A stretch of 23,944 bases of DNA, taken from positions 1-23,944 of the IMG/VR virus record IMGVR_UViG_3300037573_000265; one strand, 5' to 3'. Source of the stretch: a virus. Positions 1 to 6,681 of the stretch are shown piece by piece. The translations under genes were made by a program, and so were the position numbers. Positions within the stretch are counted from its first letter, which is position 1; every line of letters begins with the position of its first letter. The notes beneath the pieces were generated by a model. That model was given only the letters and a program-made list of their open reading frames with translations. It ran no database searches and was not told where the DNA came from.

Positions 1-2
1 AG

Positions 3-962
3 ATTACACAAGGAGATATGAAGATCCAAATGTTAACTGGAACTGCTGTAATGAGTAGACCAGTTGAGCTTTGGAATTTATTAGTTTTAGCTAAACAAGA
101 AAAGAAGATAGCAAAAGACTGGATGCACTTCATAACTAGATACTGTGGTGGATATAGAGGTAAATTTGGATGGGTTACAGATGGAGCTACAAATACATTA
201 GAACTGAATAGAAAGCTCAGAGAGGTGTGTTATATACGTAGAGAGAAGAGAGATGTACTCTCTGAATTACCTGATGTAACAAAACAAGTTATTCAAATGC
301 CAATTACAAATCTTGCAAAGATCAAAAGAGCTTTGACAGACTTCATAGCTTTTGTTAAAGAGACTAAAGGAGAAGAGAGTGCTGAGAAAGCTCAAGAGGC
401 TGAACACTTAGTTGCTTTAGGAACTATGAGAAAATTAGCTATTGAAGGAAAGCTAAAAGCTGTTGATTTATATCTTAGGGATTGGAAACAAGCTGAGAAA
501 GGTAAATTATTAATCTTTGGAATTCATAGAGAAGGACTTGATTATCTATCTGAAAAATTCAAAAGCAAATTAATTGCTGGTGGAATGAGCAGTAAGGTAA
601 AACAAGAAACAGTTAAGGAGTGGGTAGAGAATGATAATATGTTTCTATTTGCAAATATGCAATCAGCAGGAACTGGAGTAGATGGATTACAACATGCATG
701 TTCAAATATGCTAATTCTAGAACTACCTTGGAGACCGAGTGATTTAACTCAAGCAATTGGAAGATTGGATAGGAGTGGACAGAAAGAACCAGTTACAGTT
801 TCTTTTATGTTAAATGATGATACAATAGATAAAGAGATGTTTGAAATGATCTCAGATAAGGAGCTAGTAACTGAAGCAGTAAACAAAGGTGTTGATATTC
901 GAAAGAATAAGTCAGGATTAAAGTCTGTGATGAGAAAGTTGTTAAAAAGGGGAAAAAAATAA
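3..962 (+). CDS. SNF2/SMARCAL1-type DNA helicase, C-terminal part (5' end outside window)
   Basis: The reading frame is open to the left edge, so this is the 3' part of a longer gene; the ATG at 18 is probably an internal Met. The visible protein begins near superfamily-2 motif III (LTGTAVMSRP followed by ELW, typical of SNF2 proteins). It continues through the second RecA-like lobe: LLIFGIHREGLDYL, motif V (SAGTGVDGLQHA) and motif VI (QAIGRLDRSGQ with both arginines). The N-terminal ATPase lobe with Walker A and B must lie upstream. Phage SNF2-like helicases remodel or unwind DNA during replication or recombination, and the arrangement is closest to SMARCAL1-like annealing helicases. Replication and nucleotide genes follow downstream. 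The family call is firm; the exact role is inferred. Confidence 0.88.
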   Translation: MTQGDMKIQMLTGTAVMSRPVELWNLLVLAKQEKKIAKDWMHFITRYCGGYRGKFGWVTDGATNTLELNRKLREVCYIRREKRDVLSELPDVTKQVIQMPITNLAKIKRALTDFIAFVKETKGEESAEKAQEAEHLVALGTMRKLAIEGKLKAVDLYLRDWKQAEKGKLLIFGIHREGLDYLSEKFKSKLIAGGMSSKVKQETVKEWVENDNMFLFANMQSAGTGVDGLQHACSNMLILELPWRPSDLTQAIGRLDRSGQKEPVTVSFMLNDDTIDKEMFEMISDKELVTEAVNKGVDIRKNKSGLKSVMRKLLKRGKK

Positions 963-983
963 AAAATATTTTATTGCATGAAT

Positions 984-1012
984 AGGAGCCTTAGGGCTCC
1001 TTTCTTTGTTTT
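984..1012 (+). terminator. Rho-independent terminator after the helicase gene
   Basis: A perfect 7-bp stem, AGGAGCC (984-990) with GGCTCCT (995-1001), closes a TTAG loop and is followed by a T-rich tail (TTTCTTTGTTTTGTT). It lies 22 nt after the helicase stop and just before the next promoter. Confidence 0.85.
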
Positions 1013-1036
1013 GTTAAAAAATAAATGAAATAAATG

Positions 1037-1068
1037 TTGCTTTGAACTTTGGTTTAGGAGTATCTTTA
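1037..1068 (+). promoter_or_regulatory. Bacteroidota-type promoter P1
   Basis: TTG at 1037-1039 within GTTGCTTTG, a 21-nt gap, then TATCTTTA at 1061-1068 preceded by GGAG. This matches the Bacteroidota -33/-7 architecture (TTTG ... TAnnTTTG) and is shared with six other sites in the window. It sits between a terminator and the ATG at 1099, giving a leader of roughly 25-30 nt. Confidence 0.75.
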
Positions 1069-1098
1069 TCTCATCAAACAAATAAAAAAATAGAAATT

Positions 1099-1461
1099 AT
1101 GTTATCAAACAACACTTTAGAAGTATTAGAACAAAAATTAGCTTACGTAAAATCTCAGTTAAAAACTGAAGGAAAGTATTTAAATCCACAAGGGATGGTA
1201 ATTATCAACAGAGAATTATCTTCTCTTAAAGGTAAGATTAATGAAGCTAAACTTAGACACTTTGTTGGAAAAACAACAAAAGGAGCTTTAGTTTACACAG
1301 CAGTTAATCCTTATGGATCTACATCAGCTGATAAAGTACTTTATATAGAGGGTCTTCCAAGTGGATGGGATGCTGCTGCATTTGATCAAACAAGTGGAGC
1401 TGAACAAGAAGTTATGATTGATGGAGGTCAAGAGTGGTCAGAAACAATTATCTTCAACTAG
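1099..1461 (+). CDS. Hypothetical protein, 120 aa
   Basis: I chose the ATG at 1099 (context aaattATG). A longer reading from the TTG at 1042 would run through promoter P1. The protein starts with a predicted helical, lysine-rich region (NTLEVLEQKLAYVKSQL), then a second basic helix (ELSSLKGKINEAKLRHFVG). The C-terminal half is rich in Gly, Ala and acidic residues (GLPSGWDAAAFDQTSGAEQE). I see no signal peptide, membrane segment or known catalytic motif and do not recognise the family. It is the first gene of the P1 unit, followed 60 nt later by a lipoprotein gene. Confidence 0.75.
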   Translation: MLSNNTLEVLEQKLAYVKSQLKTEGKYLNPQGMVIINRELSSLKGKINEAKLRHFVGKTTKGALVYTAVNPYGSTSADKVLYIEGLPSGWDAAAFDQTSGAEQEVMIDGGQEWSETIIFN

Positions 1462-1521
1462 AAAAATACAAAGAGGGATATGGACCACTCTCTAACTGGT
1501 CCTATTACGAATAAATACAAT

Positions 1522-1887
1522 ATGAGAATATTAACAATTTTATTATTTGTGATTTCATTAAGTTGTAAGTCACAAGAGCCACAAAAAGTTCATGCTACAG
1601 TTTACAATGCTGTACCAGAACAAACTAATTCAGATCCTGGTCACACAGCATTTATGTTTGAGTTAGATTTACAAAATCCTTACAAGCACAAAATTATTGC
1701 AGTGAGTAGAGATTTATTAAAAAAGTATCCTAAAGGAACCAAAGTACAAGTACAAGGTACTACCTATGATGGGATTTTTATTGTAATGGATAAAATGAAT
1801 AAGAGATATACAAATCGTATTGATCTGTTGATTAATCAAGAAATGCAGATTGGCAATTGGCCAGATGCAACAATAACTAAAATCTAG
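1522..1887 (+). CDS. Lipoprotein with a 3D (three-aspartate, RlpA/MltA-like) domain
   Basis: The start at 1522 gives a classical lipoprotein signal: MRILTILLFVISLSC, with the lipobox cysteine at residue 15. The upstream in-frame ATG at 1480 would add 14 residues before it. The mature part has a double-psi beta-barrel feel, with a TVYNA strand, VSRDLLKKYPKGTKVQV, then YDGIFIVMDKMNKRYTNRIDLLI. The last stretch carries the conserved Asp pattern of the 3D domain found in MltA, YuiC and resuscitation-promoting-factor relatives. Such domains act on or bind peptidoglycan. In a phage, a lipid-anchored version could help lysis or alter the envelope of the infected cell; that role is inference. The next gene begins 4 nt downstream. 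Confidence 0.8.
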   Translation: MRILTILLFVISLSCKSQEPQKVHATVYNAVPEQTNSDPGHTAFMFELDLQNPYKHKIIAVSRDLLKKYPKGTKVQVQGTTYDGIFIVMDKMNKRYTNRIDLLINQEMQIGNWPDATITKI

Positions 1888-1891
1888 TAAT

Positions 1892-2254
1892 ATGAAAAAG
1901 TTTATTTTAGCGATCGATTTTGATGGCACAATAGCAACAGATAGTTTTCCAGAAGTAGGAAAGCTAATCAAAGATGCAGATAGAATTATACAAAAGCTGT
2001 ATGAAGATGGTCATGACATAATCATTAACACATGCAGAACAGGAAAGTATGAAGGATTGGCTGAGTACTTCTTAAAGAAGAATGATATACCATATCATTA
2101 CATCAATAGTAATTTACCAAGAGTGATTGAATTCTTTAAACAAGATTGTAGAAAGATTTCAGCAGACTATTATATAGATAATAGAAGTATTGGTAGATTA
2201 CCAAGTTGGACAGAAATTTATAAAATAATTAAAAAAGATAGCTTAGGCAAATAA
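1892..2254 (+). CDS. HAD-superfamily phosphatase (BT0820-like), 120 aa
   Basis: The N-terminus holds HAD motif I, IDFDGT, with the nucleophile D9 and acid/base D11. Motif II is near NTCR (T47), a lysine lies at about K88, and YYIDNR around D96 supplies the motif III/IV acid. The small size without a large cap domain fits compact HAD phosphatases such as the Bacteroides BT0820 type and phage 5'(3')-deoxyribonucleotidase or polynucleotide phosphatase relatives. Likely substrates are nucleotides or nucleic acid ends, given RNase H, phosphoribosyltransferase and ribonucleotide reductase genes downstream. The substrate is inferred from context only. Confidence 0.85.
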   Translation: MKKFILAIDFDGTIATDSFPEVGKLIKDADRIIQKLYEDGHDIIINTCRTGKYEGLAEYFLKKNDIPYHYINSNLPRVIEFFKQDCRKISADYYIDNRSIGRLPSWTEIYKIIKKDSLGK

Positions 2255-2268
2255 TTTTAGTATCTTTA
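2241..2268 (+). promoter_or_regulatory. Promoter-like site P2 (weak -33)
   Basis: TATCTTTA at 2261-2268 is preceded by AG, as at the other promoters. The upstream box is degenerate (GCTTAGG around 2241 instead of TTGCTTTG). The site overlaps the 3' end of the HAD gene and lies 14 nt before the ATG at 2283, implying a very short leader. Confidence 0.55.
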
Positions 2269-2282
2269 CCAAAAATACAATT

Positions 2283-2558
2283 ATGGCAGAAAGGTTTAAT
2301 GTAAGTGAAAATAGGTTTGAATGTCTCAAACAGCTAATGGCAGATGCCAAGGCTGGGAGGAAGAAAATCTCAGCAAAGCAACACAGAGAGTTGTTGAACT
2401 TAAAGGCAGCTTATAATGGATTCTCCAAAGACTTCGATCTACAAACTACACTGAGAGTAATTTCTCACTTAGAAGATATGAAGGCAGGAGAGGCAGCTAC
2501 AAGTAGCGACTTAATTAGATTAGAGATATTAAAAGATAAAATCTTAGGACATGAATAA
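2283..2558 (+). CDS. Hypothetical helical protein, 91 aa
   Basis: This short charged protein is predicted to be mostly alpha-helical, with a basic patch (ADAKAGRKKISAKQHREL) and an acidic C-terminal half. No known domain is recognised. It follows promoter P2 directly and its last 8 nt overlap the start of the RNase H gene, which suggests translational coupling. Association with nucleic acid metabolism is only suggested by its neighbours. Confidence 0.75.
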   Translation: MAERFNVSENRFECLKQLMADAKAGRKKISAKQHRELLNLKAAYNGFSKDFDLQTTLRVISHLEDMKAGEAATSSDLIRLEILKDKILGHE

Positions 2559-3090
2559 GATTATAGCATACACAGATGGAAGTGCAGTAGTTAGAGGAGT
2601 GGCTAAGGGTAATGGAGGTTTTGGAACTTATTTTCCAGATCTGTATGGATCCAAAGCTGCCTTTAGTTTAGGTTTTAAAACAACTAAGACTGGACGTATG
2701 GAAGTGTCTGCTTTATTCTATGCAATCAATGCTATCAAAAAAGATAGTGCAGTAGAACTTGTTATTTACAGTGATTCAGAATATGTAGTCAAATCCTTTA
2801 CAGAGAATAGATTACAAAAGTGGATTGCTAATGGATGGAGAAATTCTGGTGGCAGTATTGCAAACATAGATTTATGGAAGCCAATTATACAAGCATTGGA
2901 GGATAGACCTTTGATGAAGCTAACAATGATTCATATTAGATCTCATCAAGTCGAAAAGGAGAAGGATCCATATAAGAAAAAACTTCTAATGAAGGATCCA
3001 AACATTATTGGAAACATGATGGCTGATCAATTAGCTGATTACAAGAGACACAAAAATTTATTAGATTCAGATAAAATAAGTATTAATTAA
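2551..3090 (+). CDS. rnhA: Ribonuclease H
   Basis: The RNase H fold is recognised from YTDGS (D9), E51 in GRMEVSAL, YSDSEYVV (D75), the WRNSGG substrate-binding region, HIRSHQ (H132) and NMMADQLAD (D159). This completes the DEDD active site. The length of 179 aa is slightly above E. coli RNase HI because of an insert (KEKDPYKKKLLMKDP) between the catalytic His and the last Asp. The enzyme degrades RNA in RNA-DNA hybrids, in a phage typically primers of lagging-strand synthesis. The start at 2551 overlaps the previous gene by 8 nt. Confidence 0.95.
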   Translation: MNKIIAYTDGSAVVRGVAKGNGGFGTYFPDLYGSKAAFSLGFKTTKTGRMEVSALFYAINAIKKDSAVELVIYSDSEYVVKSFTENRLQKWIANGWRNSGGSIANIDLWKPIIQALEDRPLMKLTMIHIRSHQVEKEKDPYKKKLLMKDPNIIGNMMADQLADYKRHKNLLDSDKISIN

Positions 3091-3103
3091 TAAAACCAAA
3101 ATT

Positions 3104-3508
3104 ATGAGTAAAAAATTCAACATTGATTGGCAAACATTTGACTTTGCAGTAATTGATATAGTTGGTGAATATGAGGGTAAGGGAATTACACAAATTGTAG
3201 GACTTTCTAGAGGAGGTTTACCATTAGCTGTAGCACTAAGTAATCAACTAAGAGTACCAATGGTACCAATCGTATGGCAAACCAGAGATGGAGCTGTAAG
3301 GGATATTGAGGGTTTAAACAAACTTGAAAATATAGAAACTACTTTATTTGTAGATGATATTTGTGATTCAGGATTAACTATTGAACAAATAAGAGAAATT
3401 TATCCAGATTCAATTTGGTGTGCATTAGTAAATAAGAAACCTGGTTTTATAGATTATTCACCTCTTGAAGTAGATGGAGATGAATGGATCGTGTTCCCTT
3501 GGGAATAA
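3104..3508 (+). CDS. Phosphoribosyltransferase, 134 aa
   Basis: The type I phosphoribosyltransferase signature is clear: the PRPP loop LFVDDICDSGLT at about residues 81-92 with paired acids D84-D85, and an upstream GLSRGGLPLA loop that binds pyrophosphate. The small hood and a C-terminal VFPWE tail resemble xanthine/guanine phosphoribosyltransferases. It would join a purine-like base to PRPP, salvaging bases released by host DNA breakdown. The base cannot be decided from the sequence. It is the last gene before promoter P3 and the nrd operon, consistent with nucleotide supply. Confidence 0.9.
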   Translation: MSKKFNIDWQTFDFAVIDIVGEYEGKGITQIVGLSRGGLPLAVALSNQLRVPMVPIVWQTRDGAVRDIEGLNKLENIETTLFVDDICDSGLTIEQIREIYPDSIWCALVNKKPGFIDYSPLEVDGDEWIVFPWE

Positions 3509-3520
3509 TTAAAATAAATG

Positions 3521-3552
3521 TAGCTTCGTATAATAGGAGTAGAGTATCTTTA
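3521..3552 (+). promoter_or_regulatory. Bacteroidota-type promoter P3 (nrd operon)
   Basis: TAGCTTCG at 3521-3528 matches TTGCTTTG of the stronger sites with two changes. A 21-nt gap leads to TATCTTTA at 3545-3552, preceded by AGAG. It lies in the 83-nt gap before nrdB, with a leader of about 35 nt containing cagacgaagcaaATG. Confidence 0.72.
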
Positions 3553-3591
3553 ACAAAATAAAATAATTAACTAATAAAACAGACGAAGCAA

Positions 3592-4578
3592 ATGAACACA
3601 AAAAAAATGAACATCTTTAGAAAGAGAGTCTCTCTAAAGCCATATGAATATCCTGAGTTGGTAGAATATGTAGACGCCATACGACATTCGTATTGGATCC
3701 ATACAGAATTCAACTACACAAGTGACATACAAGATTTCAAGTCAAATCTTAGCACAGTGGAGCAGGATGCTATAAAAAATACAATGCTTGCAATATCTCA
3801 AATAGAAGTAGCAGTTAAGAACTTCTGGGGAGACATCAATCAAAAGATGCCAAAACCTGAGATAGCAGCAGTAGGAATTACATTTGCAGAAAGTGAAGTA
3901 AGGCATCATGATGCTTACTCACACTTGTTAGAGATCCTAGGACTGAATGAAGAGTTTGAAAAGTTAGGAGACAATCCAGTAATGATTGGAAGAATCAATT
4001 ATTTAGATAGAGCACTAAAGAGAACTGATGATAGCGATAAGAGCTTCTCTGAGTCAATAGTTTTATTCTCTTTATTTATAGAGCATGTATCTTTATTCTC
4101 TCAATTCTTAATTATTATGGCTTTTAATAAACATAAGAATGTTTTAAAAGGAATTTCTAATGTTGTAGAAGCAACATCTAAAGAAGAACAGATTCATGGA
4201 GATTTTGGAATTGATCTTATCAAGATTATTAGAGAAGAGAATCCAAGTTGGTTTGATGATGATCACAAAAGAATGGTAGCAAGAATATGCAGAAAGGCTT
4301 TCAAGCATGAGAGTAGATTAATTGATTGGATATTTGAGGGTGGTGAATTAGATTTCTTACCTAAAGATGTAATAAAGGAATTCATTAAAAACAGATTCAA
4401 TAATTCTTTAGAGAGTGTTGGAGTTGAAAAAATATTTGAAGTGGATCCAATATTATTAGAACAGACTGATTGGTTTGATGATGAGATTATAGGAACCAAG
4501 CATGGAGATTTCTTTGTAAAGAGATCAATCAATTACAGCAAGAGAACAAAAAGTATAACAGAAGATGACTTATTTTAA
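3592..4578 (+). CDS. nrdB: Class I ribonucleotide reductase, small (beta) subunit
   Basis: This subunit holds the metal/tyrosyl-radical cofactor that starts reduction of ribonucleotides to deoxyribonucleotides. The ligand set can be read directly: E72 (IEVAVKNFW), E102 and H105 (ESEVRHH), E164 (FIEHVSLF), E199 and H202 (KEEQIHGDF). Y109 sits four residues after H105, at the position of E. coli Tyr122, so a tyrosyl radical is possible. The first ligand is Glu rather than the Asp of the E. coli enzyme. At 328 aa it is a normal length. nrdA starts 10 nt downstream, so the two are co-expressed from P3. Confidence 0.95.
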   Translation: MNTKKMNIFRKRVSLKPYEYPELVEYVDAIRHSYWIHTEFNYTSDIQDFKSNLSTVEQDAIKNTMLAISQIEVAVKNFWGDINQKMPKPEIAAVGITFAESEVRHHDAYSHLLEILGLNEEFEKLGDNPVMIGRINYLDRALKRTDDSDKSFSESIVLFSLFIEHVSLFSQFLIIMAFNKHKNVLKGISNVVEATSKEEQIHGDFGIDLIKIIREENPSWFDDDHKRMVARICRKAFKHESRLIDWIFEGGELDFLPKDVIKEFIKNRFNNSLESVGVEKIFEVDPILLEQTDWFDDEIIGTKHGDFFVKRSINYSKRTKSITEDDLF

Positions 4579-4588
4579 ACATATATAA

Positions 4589-6277
4589 ATGAAAGAGAAA
4601 ACAGAATTCAATTGGCTAACAGAGAATAGTCGTAAATTTTTAGGAGCAGGATACTTAACTGGAGATCAAACACCAGAACAGAGAATTAGGGAGATAGCAG
4701 ACAATGCTGAAAAGATTTTAGGGATCCCAGGATTCTCAGATAAGTTTTATGGATATATGTCAAAAGGATATTACTCTTTGTCATCACCAGTTTGGTCTAA
4801 TTTTGGAAAGCAAAGAGGATTGCCAATTAGTTGTTTTGGATCCCACATAGCAGATCATATGGGTGATATATTATTCACTCAGTCAGAAGTAGGAATGATG
4901 TCAAAGCTAGGAGGAGGAACTTCTGGATACTTTGGTAACATTAGAGGAAGAGGAGTTGAGATTAAGAACAATGGTAATGCTTCAGGTTCGGTTCATATGA
5001 TGCAATTATTTGAAAAGATGGTTGATGTTGTAAGTCAGGGCTCAGTAAGAAGAGGAAGATTCTCTCCATACTTACCAGTCGAGCACAAGGACATTTTAGA
5101 ATTCTTAGCAATAGGAACTGAAGGTAATCCAATACAAGAACTGACTCATGGAGTAACAGTTGGGAATGAATGGATGGAACAGATGATTGCTGGAGATAGA
5201 GAAAAGAGAAGTATTTGGGCTAAGATCTTACAAAGAAGAGGTGAGATTGGATATCCATACATATTGTTTAATGACAATGCAAATAATGGAACAGTTGATG
5301 CTTATAAGGATAGAGGTGATAAAATTCTTGCAAGTAACTTATGTACAGAGATAATGTTACCATCTAACGATGAGTGGTCATTTGTATGTTGCTTATCTTC
5401 TATCAATGTAGTACACTATGATGAATGGAAAGATACTGATGCAGTTGAGACATTAACTTATTTCTTAGATGCTGTGATGGAAGAATTCATTACAAAGTTA
5501 GAAGTATATAAGGACTCAGATATAAGAGATGACAAATTGACATTCTTATTTATGGAGAAAGCATATACATTTGCAAAAGAGAATAGAGCTTTAGGATTAG
5601 GAGCTTTAGGATGGCATTCATTATTACAATCTAAGATGTTAGCATTTGATAGTGCTGAAGCATTTAATTTGAATAGTGAGATCTTCAAAGTGATTAAAGA
5701 GAAGTCTTATAAGGCATCTGAAGAGATGGCACAATTATTTGGAGAACCAAAAGTATTGAAAGGGTATGGAAGAAGAAATACAACGTTGAATGCAATAGCA
5801 CCAACTACATCTTCTGCCTTTATATTGGGACAAGTATCTCAAGGTGTGGAGCCTATCTGGTCAAACATCTATGTAAAAGATATTGCTAAGATAAAGACAA
5901 CAATTAGAAATCCATTCTTGGAAAAATTATTACAAGAGAAGGGATTGAATACTTCTGACGTTTGGAGAAGCATTAGAGATAATGATGGATCCGTTCAATT
6001 TATGAGTGAATTAACACAAGAAGAAAAGGATGTATTTAAAACATATTCAGAAATTGATCAACTAACGATAGTTTATCAAGCAGCAAATAGACAAGTCCAT
6101 ATCGATCAAGGACAGTCAATTAATATTATGGTACACCCAGATATGCCAATTAAAGATGTAAATAAAATTTACACTACAGCATGGGAGTTAGGCTTAAAGT
6201 CTATGTACTATCAACACAGTATGAATGCAGCTCAGAAATTTAAACAAAAGAAAGAGTGTGCTAGCTGTGAAGGTTAA
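4589..6277 (+). CDS. nrdA: Class I ribonucleotide reductase, large (alpha) subunit, compact form
   Basis: The catalytic subunit of the NrdA-NrdB pair. Visible residues: C82 (PISCFGS), the NLCTEI motif with N250, thiyl-radical C252 and E254, the partner cysteine C267 (FVCCLSS), the radical-relay pair Y540-Y541 (SMYYQHS), and the C-terminal shuttle CASC (C557, C560). At 562 aa it is much shorter than the roughly 750 aa of E. coli NrdA. The protein starts about 80 residues before the first active-site Cys, so an ATP-cone is absent and feedback inhibition by dATP through that domain is not expected. The spacing from C252 to the Tyr pair is normal, so the catalytic barrel looks intact. Confidence 0.95.
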   Translation: MKEKTEFNWLTENSRKFLGAGYLTGDQTPEQRIREIADNAEKILGIPGFSDKFYGYMSKGYYSLSSPVWSNFGKQRGLPISCFGSHIADHMGDILFTQSEVGMMSKLGGGTSGYFGNIRGRGVEIKNNGNASGSVHMMQLFEKMVDVVSQGSVRRGRFSPYLPVEHKDILEFLAIGTEGNPIQELTHGVTVGNEWMEQMIAGDREKRSIWAKILQRRGEIGYPYILFNDNANNGTVDAYKDRGDKILASNLCTEIMLPSNDEWSFVCCLSSINVVHYDEWKDTDAVETLTYFLDAVMEEFITKLEVYKDSDIRDDKLTFLFMEKAYTFAKENRALGLGALGWHSLLQSKMLAFDSAEAFNLNSEIFKVIKEKSYKASEEMAQLFGEPKVLKGYGRRNTTLNAIAPTTSSAFILGQVSQGVEPIWSNIYVKDIAKIKTTIRNPFLEKLLQEKGLNTSDVWRSIRDNDGSVQFMSELTQEEKDVFKTYSEIDQLTIVYQAANRQVHIDQGQSINIMVHPDMPIKDVNKIYTTAWELGLKSMYYQHSMNAAQKFKQKKECASCEG

Positions 6278-6292
6278 ACAAACACAAATAAC

Positions 6293-6670
6293 ATGAAAAA
6301 TAAACTCAAGCCGTTAAGGCAAAGGAAACCAAAGGTAACTACTACCGTTAGAGACATGAGTAGATACATAAAGAACGACACAGGATTCACTGAAGATGAT
6401 ATCCTCGTTGTGATAAAATCTATGATTAAATTCATAAAAAGTAGGATGCTAAAAGGATTTGGTGTATCTTTACCAAAATTAGGAATTTTTTATCCATTAA
6501 TCAAACCAGCTCGAACAGTTATGAGTATGAATGGTGGTATAGGAAAGCCTACAAAAATGAAGATGTCAGATAGATGGCAAGCTAAATTCAAAACAAGTGA
6601 AACATTAGATAAGGAGATGGCTAAAAGAACGCCAACCGAACAAGAGGTGAGAAACCTTTATGAAAACTAA
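6293..6670 (+). CDS. HU/IHF-like DNA-binding protein
   Basis: The central part reads like an HU fold: an N-terminal helical pair (FTEDDILVVIKSMIKFI) followed by GVSLPKLGIFYPLIKPART, which resembles the VxLPGLGTF...RPAR stretch at the base of the HU DNA-binding arms. The N-terminus (KPLRQRKPK) and C-terminus are basic and extended. HU-like proteins bend or coat DNA; in phages they can help replication or packaging. The protein lies in the nrd operon, 15 nt after nrdA and 11 nt before the next gene. The fold assignment is by motif only. Confidence 0.65.
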   Translation: MKNKLKPLRQRKPKVTTTVRDMSRYIKNDTGFTEDDILVVIKSMIKFIKSRMLKGFGVSLPKLGIFYPLIKPARTVMSMNGGIGKPTKMKMSDRWQAKFKTSETLDKEMAKRTPTEQEVRNLYEN

Positions 6671-6681
6671 AAACCAAAACT

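Noticed and set aside
1042-1098. TTG start at 1042 extending the 1099 gene by 19 codons
   Set aside because: This stretch is promoter P1; the ATG at 1099 has the usual A/T-rich start context.
1480-1521. Upstream ATG for the 3D lipoprotein
   Set aside because: It would add 14 hydrophilic residues before a complete lipoprotein signal peptide that starts at 1522.
4088-4095. TATCTTTA inside nrdB as a promoter
   Set aside because: Not preceded by AG and no TTG box at the right distance; it lies within conserved coding sequence.
6465-6472. TATCTTTA inside the HU-like gene as a promoter
   Set aside because: Encodes the conserved VSLP segment and lacks the AG and -33 elements.
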